The notes: a model not told the origin generated them from the letters alone. A DNA stretch of 64,000 bases from Sthenelais limicola (GCA_942159475.1 OW804098.1:6238383-6302382), one strand, 5' to 3'; counted from the stretch's first letter, positions 35,131-47,368 are shown. Numbers and translations are program-made.

Positions 35131-35364
35131 CAACAATTATGTTCAGATCAGACTAGTATTTAAAAAGTTATAACATTTTCCTTTAATTATTGAAAGTGGG
35201 GTTAGCCCCCTATAATAATAGCCCCTCAGAGACCCCCCAGTCAGATGATAGGTGGACACTTGGACCAAAATTGTTATTTAGACCCTAAGCTTTCATTTGA
35301 TACAACACTTTAGGACAAATCTGAAGTGACTGTCCCTCCTTGCACCTTACTTATATGGTCATAT

Positions 35365-35545
35365 TCTGCATTTGGTAGGCCATCTTGAAAAATGGCCGAA
35401 TGAGGGTGTTCCAGTGGGTTTTTTTCTTGTTGCAAGGGAAAATATTGAAAGGCATACCCTTGTCTACATGTATACCAAATTTGGCACTTTTATCCAAAAA
35501 ATAACGGTTTCATGTTTTTTTGACCTTAAGGCACCTGACTATACA
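35365..35545 (+). repeat. Diverged inverted repeat, right arm (partner 32197-32405)
   Basis: GTTCCAGTGGG, TTTTTCTTGTTGCAAGG, ACCAAATTTGGCACTTTTAT and AAAAAATAACGGTTTCATG mirror the left arm. The two arms enclose about 3.0 kb. Confidence 0.6.
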
Positions 35546-35779
35546 GCAGATGAAGAGAAAAGGCTGCTTTTCCTCACCCAGGTATGATCTTGTTTTTTTA
35601 TCTCAGGGGTTTTGTCATCATTGAATCATTGATTGTTTGGAACCATGCACCATTTCCTTCCACTTTTCAATCTTTTGACTGCATGGCATCTGTTGTCCTT
35701 TGATGCATACTTGAGCCCAGTGACCAACTAAGCTAACTGCAAATGTTACATGTATTATCTGCAGTTGAACATATATGTT

Positions 35780-37645
35780 CTATCCTTCGATAAGTCTGCT
35801 CTTCCTTGCTTGGATGGGTGAATCTGTTGTCGGGGTCACATGATCCATAAACTTCCGTGATCTTAGGGCCCCTTGTCTCTAAAGATTATACTTGCCTGAT
35901 GTTAGGGCTCCTGGTCTCTTAAGATAATACTTACACAACAAGAATGGAGAAATCACAGGGAACTCCTCTTGTAAACTATCTCTGTTTTCTGCACTTCATC
36001 AGGGACGTCCTCTTGAATATTCTGAGGCACCTTCATATAAATCCAGAACCTAATAGTCACAATGAAGCTCCTCCTTGCTTGGATGGGTGAATCTTGATGG
36101 GTCAAGTCATCCATAAGCTTCCATAAATATACCTAATGCTGGGTACATTGTCTGTTAGGGCCCCTTGGTTCTAATTGAGAAGTCACCTAGAATTCCTCTT
36201 GTAGAATCTATTTTTAGATGTCCTGTTCTATTCTTGCAATCTATTCCGTAGGCTCCTCCCTGCTTGGATGAGTGAATCTCTTGTGGGGGTCAAGTGATCC
36301 ATGAACTTGCCTGATGTTAGGGCTCCTTGTCTCTAAAGATCATACTTACACAACAAGAATGGAGCAGTCATATATCTTGTACAACTAGCTCAGTTTTCTG
36401 CACCTCATCACCTTGAGACCTCAAAGGCTCTCATTTTAGTCTCACTCTTAGGGCTCCTTGTCTATAAAGATTATACTTACACAACAAGTCTGGAGAAGTT
36501 ACTCCTCTTGTACAACTAGTTCAGTTTTCTGCACCTCATCAGGGCTAGCCCCACCCTGAGACCTCAAAGGCTCTCATTTTAGTCTCATTCTTAGGGCCCC
36601 TTGTCTCTAAAGATTATACTTACACAACAAGAATGGAGAAGTCACATAGAACTCCTCTTGTACAACTATCTCAGTCTTCTGTGGTTCATCAGGTCCAGTC
36701 CCATGTTGAGACCTGTACTGTGTTGTCATATTCTATTGATCTCAAGTATATCTTTATCTCGTTATAATTTCATTCTCATAAACATAAATTCATGTTGCTC
36801 TCAATGAATGTAACTCTTTATTGCCATACACAACCAGTTCATGAATTGTTCAAGCTTACCCACTCCCACAAATTCCATCATTATATTACTTTTATTAATA
36901 ATGATCCATGAACTTGCCTGATGTTAGGGCTCATTGTCTCTAAAGATTATACTTACACAACAAGTCTGGAGAAGTTACTCCTCTTGTACAACTAGTTCAG
37001 TTTTCTGCACTTCATTAGGGCTAGCCCCACCCTGAGACCTCAAAGGCTCTCATTTTAGTCTTACTCATAGGGCTCCTTGTCTCTAAAGATTATACTTACA
37101 CAACAAGAATGGAGAAGTCACATAGAACTCCTCTTGTACAACTATCTCAGTCTTCTGTGGTTCATCAGGTACAGCCCCACTTTGAGACCTGTACTGTGTT
37201 GTCATATTCTATTGATCTCAAGCATATCTAATGAAAATGAAATTATAATGAGATAAATATTCTTATTATATCTCATTATAATTTCATTTTCATGAACTTA
37301 ATTGCTGTCGATGAATGTAACTCTTTATTCCCATTCACAACCAGTTCATGAATTGTTCAAGCTTACCCACTCCCACAAATTCCATCATTATATTACTTTG
37401 GTTAATAATGATCCATGAACTTGCCTGATGTGATGCCCACTGTTCCTTGTCTCTAAAGATTATACTTACACAACAAGAATGGAGAAGTTACTCCTCTTGT
37501 ACAACTAGCTCAGTTTTCTGCACCTCATCAGGGCTAGCCCCACCTTGAGACCTCAAAGGCCCTCATTTTAGTCTCAGTCTTAGGGCTCCTTGTCTCTAAA
37601 GATTATACTTACACAACAAGTCTGGAGCAGTCACAGGGAACTCCT
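35780..37645 (+). repeat. Complex tandem repeat field, about 150-bp units in about 480-bp higher-order units
   Basis: CCTTGTCTCTAAAGATTATA then CTTACACAACAAG recurs at least eight times (for example near 36471, 36600, 36941, 37078, 37447 and 37589). Each is followed by variants of TGGAGAAGTCACATAGAACT, CCTCTTGTACAACTA and TCAGTTTTCTGCACCTCATC. A larger block including TTCATGAATTGTTCAAGCTT and CCACTCCCACAAATTCCATC occurs twice, at about 36840 and 37345. No coding frame spans it. Confidence 0.8.
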
Positions 37646-37885
37646 GCAGCAGAATATTGATAAATCCAGTCCTATAAGTCATAATATGAGTAACTCTTGT
37701 ATAAACATATAACAGCAGCAGAATATTGATAAATCCAGTCCTATAAGTCATAATATGAGTAACTCTTGTATAAACATATAACAGCAGCAGAATATTGATA
37801 AATCCAGTCCTATAAGTCATAATATGAGTAACTCTTGTATTTATATAAACATATAACAGCAGCACAGAATATTGATGAATCCAGT
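37646..37885 (+). repeat. Tandem repeat, 69-bp unit, 3.3 copies
   Basis: Units beginning GCAGCAGAATATTGATAAAT start at 37646, 37715 and 37784; the next, at 37856, follows a 6-bp insertion. A diverged single unit (ATACTTGTATAAACATTTAA, CAGCAAAATATTGGTAAAT) occurs 2.6 kb away at 40440-40500. Confidence 0.85.
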
Positions 37886-38220
37886 CTAATGAAACATAAT
37901 ATCATTTAACTTATAAGTCTAGTGTCAAGCACAATGGAGACTGGTCCATTAAATTAATTTGCCTTTAGCTTGCGCCTCATTTCATCCAATCTATTTATTC
38001 ATCCACACACCCACTACCAATTTGTTGTGGCCATTTGTATACAAATACATTTCTAGTAGCTCCATGCTACAAAAGGGCAGTTTATTTGGTTCACTAAACT
38101 GTGAGGGGCAGTGATAAGTCAGATTATCTATTTCCTAGACTAATTAGAATGGACATAATTAAATTTGATGAATTGCTTCCTATGTATAGTTTTCTACTAA
38201 TGTGGAAATTAGTCATACAT

Positions 38221-38455
38221 GGGTCAGATTTTCAGAAAATGTACAATTGGCAGCTCTACACATTTAGGACATTTTGCAAAATTAGACTGAAAAATGATTA
38301 GTACCGGGTATATCTGGGTATATTTGGTATCGTATTGAGTTAGAGTATCTGTTTTGCTATGTTAAACTATGTTTTGAAGCTAATTTTAGTCTTAAATGTG
38401 GGTTATTTGAGAGGATTGGTAGAGGTGAATTGTACATTTTCTGAAAATCTGACCC
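38221..38455 (-). repeat. Family A MITE, core variant 1, flanked by a 40-bp direct repeat
   Basis: Complete element. On its left is ATGTATAGTTTTCTACTAAT then GTGGAAATTAGTCATACAT; on its right is nearly the same 40 bp. The flanking repeat is much longer than a transposase-made duplication. Confidence 0.8.
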
Positions 38456-38787
38456 ATGTATAGTGTTCTACTAATGTGGAAACTGGTCATACATAATGTT
38501 GTGTTGTTTTGTAATGAAGTAGTGCTCCGTTCACACATCAAGTATGCGCACTGCCCCATGATCAGAGAAAAGCTTTCATGATACATTTACCATTTACCAT
38601 TAAACTTTTGCCCCTGGGTCATCACACATGTTTGTTAACTTTTTAGAGAACGATTTTGCAATGGGAATGAATGCATGTCCTGTCTATTAATTGTGTTTAA
38701 GGTATCAAGTGATACTAAAGTCAAAGATTGGGTTCCCATACGGCCACTGTTCCTGCACAATGGAGTGGGGGACCATATCATCAATTA

Positions 38788-39000
38788 GGTTCAGATTTTC
38801 TGAAAATGTACAATTAGCAGCTGTACACATTTAGTAAATTCTGCTAAATCAGTCTGCAATTTGGTCAATACTTGGTAAATTCGAGTATATTCGGCATTGC
38901 ATTGATTCTGGCAATCTGGTTGGTTAGATTGAACTGCATTTTGAAATGTATTTTCGTCTGAAATTTGGGTTATTTGAGAGGATTGGTGAAGGTGAATTGC
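38788..39000 (-). repeat. Family A MITE, core variant 2, right end truncated
   Basis: Left end GGTTCAGATTTTCTGAAAAT; the right side stops at GGTGAATTGC, where a different AT-rich sequence begins. That sequence ends in GAAATAAAATATG and an A run at 39238, so a retroposed insertion may have cut the copy. Confidence 0.7.
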
Positions 39001-40805
39001 AGATGGTTACAACTGTTATAACCAACTGGTAAAGAAAGGTTTTATTTTGTACGGATAGCTCCGATGTATTATGTTTTAATTAGCAGCGGAAAAAAATCCA
39101 AAAACATGTATGTAGTTATAGTGTATCGTGGTAGTATATATTTGTATTTAGTAATCATGTATTTTTCTTCATTTAACATTCATGAGCATGAAACGTACCA
39201 ACTTGTTGGAATTGTCTCTTGAAATAAAATATGTTTTAAAAAAAAATTATTTTAACACTGAGCAATTTTGAGGAAAGAACTAACAATAATGATCAGGATT
39301 GTGATAGCCATGTGTACATGCAATATTCACATGATACACTAATCGGACATTCATAATTCTTAATTATTGGTAATTAGGAAAATAGGAATCTCTGGTCGGT
39401 AATAGGAAAAGATGTCTTAGTAATAATATTTCTCGCATGCGTGATATTTGCTCAAACAGAGGAAAAGTGTAATATTATATATAGTGTACAGATTACCACT
39501 ATTGGACGCAACAAGGTTTTATTAGGCAAAGGGCGACCAGAAACAGAACTATTTTCTTTTTAAAAATCCTTTATTCAGGTACCTGCCGACTTGGCGTCTA
39601 CAATACAATGCTAAACATGTGGCAATAGAGTTTAATGAATGGTGGTCGCCCGGGGGTGGTCGACTGAAAAAGAAGCAATGTATCTTGACTTAATATTGAT
39701 GCTCACTATGAATGGGAATTACTAGGCCTATATTTAATATATATTTTTTTTATTTATTTTTTTTTATTTCATTTCGGGCCAATATACAATATTTAAACAA
39801 TTTTTTTGAAAAAAAAAAAAACGCAACTATCCCTCAGGGAAGTTTTCATACGTTGCCCATTTTTGTCTTATTAAATTAAAGTGACTTCGTCTCCATACTA
39901 CTACGCTAACAGAATCTACTACTATTCTTGGAAACGGTTACAACAAGGACGGAAAGTTTCTACTACGCTTAAGTCCTATTAAGAATTCATCTTCACAATG
40001 TTCCAATAACAATAGGTCATATTTAGCATCAAATCAAATGTAGACAATAATACTCGATCAATCAATTAAATCAAATCAAATCAAATGAAAATAATAATAC
40101 TCGATCAATCAATCAAATAGACACAAGGAAGGACATATTCAGTGTTTTCACACCACCTATTATATTCATAGGGGAACAACATGAATGTGGACAAGTTGTG
40201 TTTAAAACTAAAGCTGCATTTTCAGCTAACATCAGTCAAAAACTAAAGATTTTCTAATTTCTGTTCTGCTCTTTTCCAAAACATTATTTGATAAAACTTT
40301 TGAGTATTTTGTCTCTGAGATGTTTTTGCCACAAGGCTTCATAAAACTCCACATTAATACTTTGGAGCTTCACTGAAATCCTTCCCCGCCCCTTTCGCCA
40401 GTTATTTATCGCTCACCGACGGCCATTTTTGATCAGTTCAAATACTTGTATAAACATTTAACACCAGCAAAATATTGGTAAATTCAGTTCTATCAGACAA
40501 TAAGTTACTTAAGTGTTAAAATTTCAGGTCACTGCATTTCAATTCATGTCAAATGAAGTCTTGAAACACAATAATTTAAAAGAATGGATAACATAATCGT
40601 ATATATATTGTAAAATAACATAATCGTATATATATTGTAAAATAACATAATCGTATATATATTGTAAAATAGGGGAGAATCACCCAGTAATTCAGGCACT
40701 AAATTAAATGAAGAACTCAGAAGGAGACGATGTTGGTTGTTTAGCTCAGCCAGGCCAAATGAATGATTCATAGCCTTGCTTCAGTTTATGGGAAATCCTG
40801 ATTAT
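39001..40805. other. AT-rich intergenic stretch with simple repeats, no gene supported
   Basis: It holds a possible retroposed tail at 39220-39246, T- and A-rich tracts at 39745-39835, and ATCAAATCAAATCAAATGAA repeats near 40070. Three 27-bp tandem copies of AACATAATCGTATATATATT then GTAAAAT lie at 40590-40670. Confidence 0.5.
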
Positions 40806-41040
40806 GGGTCAGATTTTCAGAAAATGTACAATTCAACTTCGCCAATCTTCTCAAATAACCCAAATTTCAGACGTAAATAAAGTTCAAAATACAGTTCACC
40901 CTAACCAAACAGATTGCTAGAATCAATGCAATGCCGAATGTACTCGAATGAACCTAGTATTGACCAAATTGCAGCCTAATTTAGCAAAAGTTACTGAATG
41001 TGTACAGCTGTCAATTGTACATTTTCTGAAAATCTGACCC
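40806..41040 (+). repeat. Family A MITE, core variant 2
   Basis: Complete, 107 bp downstream of the stop codon of the GT31-like gene, so probably within its 3'UTR or just past it. Confidence 0.8.
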
Positions 41041-41147
41041 ACGTACTGTGGTCAGATGGATATAACATTGTTGACCACCATTTTCCTGACAACAGAAAAG
41101 CTCAATAATAATGATAATTATAAACTATAATTATTTGTCTCAGTTGT

Positions 41148-42317
41148 TTAATGCTGTTTGACAGAAAAACTGCAATTCTTTGCCAACCATCGCATGTGTT
41201 CAGCTCCAGATACGTCATGGAAGCTTAGCCAGTCTTCAGATAGGTCACATTTATGTCCCAAACGCGGGGATGTAAGTTCAAAGCCTCGCCGAGTAAATGT
41301 GTACCTTTTGTTATCTGATACATTCTTTAGCACCATTCCAAAGTAAGAGTCTTCAAGCACAAAATATGGAATATCTGGTGAGTGTTTTATAATTATATTC
41401 ATAGTTTGAGCTGTTATCACGAAGGTTATGCCAATACAATATGGATAGAGTCTATACCGAGGATGTTCCAATCTACTCAGATACCATTTGCTTCTATGGC
41501 CTCGATATGCAGGTGCTTTGTCATTACATTCGCCAATTAGACCAATGGGCCATTTAGATTTAGACATCATGAGCTTCAAGATCCCATCAATGTTATTATA
41601 GTTATCCCCTGCTGTTCTGATTACATATTTCACATCTGGGCAGTATCTTGCTGTCCAACGAAATCCACTGAGCACTTTAAGTGAGAGGTTGAAATAAGAG
41701 TCAATATAACTCTCCTGTAAGATATCCCCATGAAGAATACTTTCTGCATGCAATGCTGTCTGGTCTTGGTATGAATATCCTGTTCCGAAGAGAAATATGG
41801 TCCTAAAATGTAGATGCTTTCTTCCCCATGTTTCCCTTATTGCCTGTCTTATTTCTTTCTCTTGTGGAATGGTTGTCACTAAGCTTATTAACTTGATGTC
41901 AGAAGTACATCCCTCTGGGTTTATGATAGTATGGTAAATGAAGGGAAAACATCCATTACACGTTTCTACTCTGGGCTCTGTAGGGTATGTCCTTTGCTCC
42001 AAGTAAGGGTGGTGTTTTGGGGGTAAATGTGGTGAAAAATCGTAACCCTTAGGTGGTTTCTGAGCAATAAAGCACATTCCTGGGACTGGATCTTCAGAAG
42101 CTAAATTCAGTATTTTAGCAATAAAGCTCATTCCAGTAAATAGCCCTTCTGGAGTTGAATCTGCCCTGTGAAGACTGTGGATAGGTTTCAGTTTAATTAT
42201 CATTGCATGAATCAAGTAGGGGTATATTCCATTGATACAAATCAAGATGATCATGGGGGATATACAGCAAATCAAAAGCACTGCCTTTCTGCCCATAATT
42301 GTGTTCTTGTAAAGCAT
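41148..42317 (-). CDS. GT31 family (beta-1,3-galactosyltransferase-like) type II membrane protein with degenerate DxD
   Basis: A 389-residue single-exon frame. Residues 11-36 are a hydrophobic signal anchor (AVLLICCISPMIILICING), fitting a Golgi type II protein. GT31 motifs follow: SLVTTIPQEKEIRQAIRETW (145-164), FLFGTG (175-180), YIDSYFNLSLKVLSGFRW (204-221), YPYCIG (291-296) and LEDSYFGMVL (321-330). These match the family's ARxAIRxTW, DxYxNLTxK, YPxYxxG and EDVYVGxxL blocks. Where active members have K-T-D-D-D-x-F, this protein has RTAGDNYN (234-241), so two of the three acidic residues are gone. Such enzymes transfer galactose or GlcNAc from UDP-sugar using Mn2+ held by DxD; loss of it suggests low or no activity, or an altered donor site. 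A TIR transposon begins three bases before this ATG; an in-frame Met at residue 8 is an alternative start. Confidence 0.85.
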   Translation of the reverse strand: MLYKNTIMGRKAVLLICCISPMIILICINGIYPYLIHAMIIKLKPIHSLHRADSTPEGLFTGMSFIAKILNLASEDPVPGMCFIAQKPPKGYDFSPHLPPKHHPYLEQRTYPTEPRVETCNGCFPFIYHTIINPEGCTSDIKLISLVTTIPQEKEIRQAIRETWGRKHLHFRTIFLFGTGYSYQDQTALHAESILHGDILQESYIDSYFNLSLKVLSGFRWTARYCPDVKYVIRTAGDNYNNIDGILKLMMSKSKWPIGLIGECNDKAPAYRGHRSKWYLSRLEHPRYRLYPYCIGITFVITAQTMNIIIKHSPDIPYFVLEDSYFGMVLKNVSDNKRYTFTRRGFELTSPRLGHKCDLSEDWLSFHDVSGAEHMRWLAKNCSFSVKQH

Positions 42318-42319
42318 GG

Positions 42320-43272
42320 TACACTCTAAGAAAAAAGGGTTCTTTTGGGTTCTAGATAGAACCCCATGGTTCTACCAAGAATCCTAGGGTTCTTTGACAC
42401 CTAAAAGGGTTCTTCGGGACCACCGGGGGTTCCATCTAGAACCATAGGGGTTCTTCATAGATTTCTCACCAGGTGGCAGTACCGTGGAACTTGGCTTTCA
42501 CTAGGTGCCCTCACAGGTTACTACATGCTATTTACAATTTCTATTAAAACAAAAGTCTCACTAGTAATACTTATATGAGGCATTTATACCTTATAGATAT
42601 TACACTTTATAAACTTGGGAATATTGAAAGCAATGAAATCAATACTTTATTTGTATAACTTATCTGCTTGATGTTGAAAAATGTTGTGAAGAAAGCACCC
42701 TTATAATTCTAATATTATTACTATGAGTACTACTGAAGTACCAAAATTGTCAAACACCAAGTTGCAATGGATACCTATGTCAGCTGTAGGAGAGGATTAT
42801 ATTAAGGGTAAGTTTAAGTGATGGAAATGGATGAGGAACTCTGAAAAAGTCAAGCAAAGGGACTGCATATAATATGCAGTCTCTCCTTGAATGCTCTTGG
42901 GCAAAATGCTTCTGTGGAGAAACATGCTGCCTTAGCACTGAGCACAAATCTGCTATTATAAGGACCAGTCTAGATTCAACAGGGAATAATGAATTCATTA
43001 CTTTATTCAGAATTAACATTGTAAATTACAAGCAATTTTAGGGATGCCAAATCAGGGTTCTATGTAAAACCCTACCTATTTTGGCCAGAGGGTTCTTCAA
43101 AGGGTTCTTCAAATCGAGGGTTCTATGTAGAACCCTGCCTATTGCCGAAACGGGGGTTGTACTTAGAACCCTCAAAAAAGGGTTCTAAGTAGAACCCTTA
43201 GGGGTTCTGCCATGTCGACAAGCTGAAGAACCCTTAAGGGTTCTTGTTAGAACCCTTTCTTCTTAGAGTGTA
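42320..43272. mobile_element. Non-autonomous TIR transposon, 0.95 kb, GGTTCT-rich ends
   Basis: Ends TACACTCTAAGAAAAAAGGG then TTCT and the reverse complement of TACACTCTAAGAAGAAAGGG then TTCT. Both subterminal regions (about 200 bp each) are packed with GGGTTCT and AGAACCC motifs in both orientations. The middle has no transposase frame. I see no clear target duplication. The left end abuts the start codon of the GT31-like gene. Confidence 0.85.
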
Positions 43273-43535
43273 GACTTGCTGCATCAGACCATATTGTAAA
43301 ATCCCAGAGTAAATATATATATATACATGAATATATATCATTGAAATATCAATTGTCATCCAAGCTGAGATAATTCAGTGATGAATAAACACTTTTCTAA
43401 TCTAATCTAATCTAAGGTTGATGTTAGTCCTTTATCCCTCAACTCCTCCTAGCATAGCATCCACAGTGTGTGTGGTGCCCCGGGCTGGGTCTCCCACACA
43501 CCAAGGCTAAGGGGGCTATCATTATTTACCTCATG

Positions 43536-43660
43536 GGGGGGGGGGGTATAAGAATTATTGGGGGGGCACAAAAACATTGCACCCTCTGAAGGGGGGGGGG
43601 GGTCACAAAAACATGGCACCCTCTGATGGGGGGGGGGGGGGGGGGGGGTCACAAAAACAC
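43536..43660 (+). repeat. Poly-G tracts with 46-bp repeat units
   Basis: GGTCACAAAAACATGGCACC then CTCTGATGG, and close copies, are separated by runs of 7 to 20 G. Frames rich in Gly or Pro across it are artefacts. The G runs make exact lengths unreliable. Confidence 0.75.
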
Positions 43661-44171
43661 ACCAACTTCAGGGTTGATAAAATCCTTGCACTGGCTAAAG
43701 TACCACAAATTCCGCAAAATATCTTCTGCCACCACAATTTGTTTCTCAATGAATTCAGTGTTTCACATATCATTTCTATGGTGTGGAGGCATTCAACCGC
43801 AAACAGTTTACTCCACAAAATTGTTTAGAATTGGAGAAGGGTTGGGGCAGACATCTAAGAATTCATTAATATGTTAATGTCCATTATGGATTTAACATAT
43901 CTCATTACCCTAATCGATTTTTAATGTATGGTTAATTACAGAGTTATTAATGTGTTACAACCCTAATGTTAAAAACATGCATTTGTTAATGAATATATGT
44001 ATTACTGTGAAATGTATCATTTGGATGTGTAAATTGTATTTGAGTAGTCTGGTGCAATGATTTATGCTGACGCGATGTTCTAAGCTGAAGCAATGATTTA
44101 TATTGTGAAACATGTAGGAGCTATTGCTCACAGAGAAACACAGCAGGGTTCCCAGGAATTGCACCTAAGGG

Positions 44172-44700
44172 TGTAACCAGGTTATAAAAGGTATTATTTC
44201 ACCATGTACTCTCACAATCCTGTAATATGTCAGCACTTATTCTGCTATCCATGCAAACGTTTTCTGAACGAATTTATGTGAATCCAGTCAGGAATTCATG
44301 GTATAAAAGGGTCCTCCTTCCAGTCAGTCAGTACCATCTACTACCTGGACCTGGAAGCTGTACCACCACTATCTACTAAGGAGGACTGACTGGAACCTAT
44401 ACAAACTGAAACCCTGGGGAACCTATGCTCTACTAAGGATATATTGTAACTACTAAGGATTTATTGTAAACCTACCACTTGTTACTCTACAACATTGAAT
44501 AAAAGACCAGCTATTCAGCACATCTCCAAGATCCCTCTCTACTTGAGTTATTCTTACAACTTGACTAGCTCATCTAAGATAACTACACAACACTCCCATT
44601 TGGACTTAGCCAGCTATTGAATCTCACGAATCTCCTAACAGCTATTCAATTATCTTAGAGTAATTATCATTAAGTGTCCCCGCTCCCCAGACACTTACAA
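44172..44700 (+). mobile_element. Possible solo LTR
   Basis: A 529-bp stretch begins TGTAACC and ends CTTACA, with a TATA box (TATAAAAGG at 44302) and a poly(A) signal (AATAAA at 44499) spaced as in the U3-R region of an LTR. GGACTGACTGGAA and TTCCAGTCAGTC form an inverted pair between them. No flanking target duplication is evident and no pol sequence adjoins it, so it could instead be an unrelated promoter-like sequence. Confidence 0.35.
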
Positions 44701-47365
44701 ATATAATAAAACAACCAGTTTTCTTTTTTCAAGGTGCGCTGTTGAGTAGTCCAGTGGGGATGAGAACAGAAGGTAGCATATGATATTTTGTTAATTTGTG
44801 GGATATGACCTCTAATAAAAGTGTAGCAAATCTAAATTAATTTGAACTGGACATTTTTTTATTATTCCATGTTCATTGAGATTTTACTTTTTTTATATCA
44901 AGCATCAACTGTGATAAGTCTGACCTGCAATTAGGTCCTTAGGTTATAACAATTATTCCTTCATGTGTGTCCATCATTGTATTTTCATAAAGACTGGGAG
45001 ATCATTTATGTACATTAAGAATAGGGGGTAGTTCAGCTTTCAGGGACAGTGGAGTTAATGCCTTATTCATCTGACAGCAATTTATTCATTTATAAATACC
45101 TTTAGGTGTCTATTTAAGGTTGTAAACCAGGCGAGTTCATTACTTCAAATCCTCAAAGTGTACATTTTCCCAAGCAAGATATTAATTGCCAAACCAGAGA
45201 ACCATTTCTCTGGGAAGAGGGAATTATATAAAATTATTAAATACCTGACACCCCACAAAGGGGGCCAGGCAATTTTTTAATCATAATTCCTTGTCATTCA
45301 CACCAATATTACCATCGTTGGTGCCTATGACACACGCTGGAGACATATCCAGGTGACAAGAGCACCCCTTGTTGATGTTGTGATGACATCACCAAGGGCA
45401 CGACAGAGGTCTTAGTAACCCACGTCTGGAAAATGTGACGTTCTCCAGTTACATGGTAGCTTGTGAAGGGGGAAGGAGGTGCGTCGTTTCGTTTACATAC
45501 AAGATATTACTTACAGTAGCAAACAGTTTGGAAATTTGGAGTTTGGTTGTTGACCAATGTAAACACTTGCTTCTGGGGTGCTCAAGTAACGAGGACGTTT
45601 TCCATCATGATGTAATATTTCAAAATTTGCAACATCATCTTTTGCTATTGGCCTGAATACATCGCAACTCATATAGTACTGTTGAAGTATATGCATACAC
45701 CATTCAAAAACCAAATGGCTCATGTACAAATGGTTGTATAAGCAATGAATAGGTGGAGAAATATGTGAAGTAAAATATTCTGGAGATGTCAGTTGATGAA
45801 GTGTTAGAACTGAAGAATTTTAACATTATCCCATACAGAAGTACTAGGATGATATAAAAAGACATACATTATATATAACAATACTGTATACTGTTTTTAT
45901 TAGGCCACAAAAAAATGTAGAAATGTGAAAGATGTATGAGACAAGGTTAATTGTAATAAGGGTATATTATAATTCAAGGGATAAATACTTAATAATAATT
46001 TGGCTGTGAAATTGTCACACCGAATGAATGAAAGAACGAAAGTATAAAGAGCTATAACGATATATAACAAGATTGTAGAGCACGAGATATATAATAGGAA
46101 TAAGATCCACTGGTGATAATTGATTAATAATAATATGTAGAGTAACAGTGAGTTATACGAATTAATGTTTAAGTAGGTACCAAGGTATGACTAGATTTTT
46201 CAGATTGGCAAATGAGAATTATTGCATTTGATGTGAAACTTTGACCAATAAAATTTTATTAAAAAAAATATATATATATAAAATATATGTTAAAAATATT
46301 AGTTCATGGTTTTAAAGACTGATCATTCTGATGTGTGTACGGTATATACAAATATGTCATCACTGTGATCATCGAAGATGACCAACTGTTGACCTATTTG
46401 TTGTTACTTTTTGAAAATAAAAGAGTTTGCTTAGACTTGTGCAAGTTTTTTGTCATTGTTTAATAACCAAATCTTCCCCAAAAAATAATTATCCCTATTA
46501 GAGTAACTATTGCTTACATTGGCGGAATCAAAGACCAGCCAGGTCTCAGCATGTTAAGCCCAGTTGACCACCCCTTGATTCATTTCAAATTAATCAAATC
46601 AAGACAGAATTACTTCAATAGAAGACTTTATTATTCCCTAGTTCCTTTCTAACATTATAACAGAAGATGCTGTGGTCCTCATCTACCCTACACTAAACCA
46701 TGTAAACCATGTTAACATGACACTCACATTTAACATGTGCAACTCTCACTTCCTTACTGGAGTGTTTTCGCAATATGACAGTTTAGAGCTCCCATGAAGG
46801 CATTTCGCAGCCTTTGGTACCTGGCTAGAATTAAAAAGCTTTTTCAAAAGTATTTGTCCATGTCTCAAGCTTTAGGGGACCGGAGTTCTGAAAGGGTAAA
46901 GCTATAAGTATGGTTTTATTGAAGTAGAATTGATTTGTTCATGGGAAGATATTGATCCTACAAAGAGTCTTGCAGCCTTTTATAATGATTATAAATCTGA
47001 AAGTAAAGATTAGCAGAGTGCCAATTGGTGAAAGCAATGAATTAGAAAACACTGCTTTCTGGATAAATGTATAATATCTATACACAATATAGTTTACTTA
47101 AAATATGGAGTAGCGTTTAAGAGGCTGTTGAATAAAAATGATATATTTTGGATTGTAAGAGTTCAAATACAGTCACAAATTAAATGGACCCTGCATAATT
47201 TGGCGCTTTTCGCCAAAAATGAGTTGTAGGAACATTTATAATAACAGACCGAACAAATGCCTGGGGACCATAATTTTGTTCGCCAAAAACATCAAGATAT
47301 CATGGTTGGATACTCATGTAAAGATCTAAATAATTCATTAACCTCCTTCAATATATGAATAAACA
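44701..47365. other. Intergenic stretch, no gene supported
   Basis: AT-rich, with only short random frames. Noted inside are an inverted CCTGACACCCC pair at about 45247, a palindrome GTGATGACATCAC at about 45380, and an A-rich tail after AATAAAATTTTATT at about 46248 that may end an old retroposon. Confidence 0.45.
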
Positions 47366-47368
47366 AAA

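Noticed and set aside
37596..37865. 89-residue frame with repeated VTHIMTYRTGFINILLLLYV-type peptides
   Set aside because: Direct translation of the 69-bp tandem repeat.
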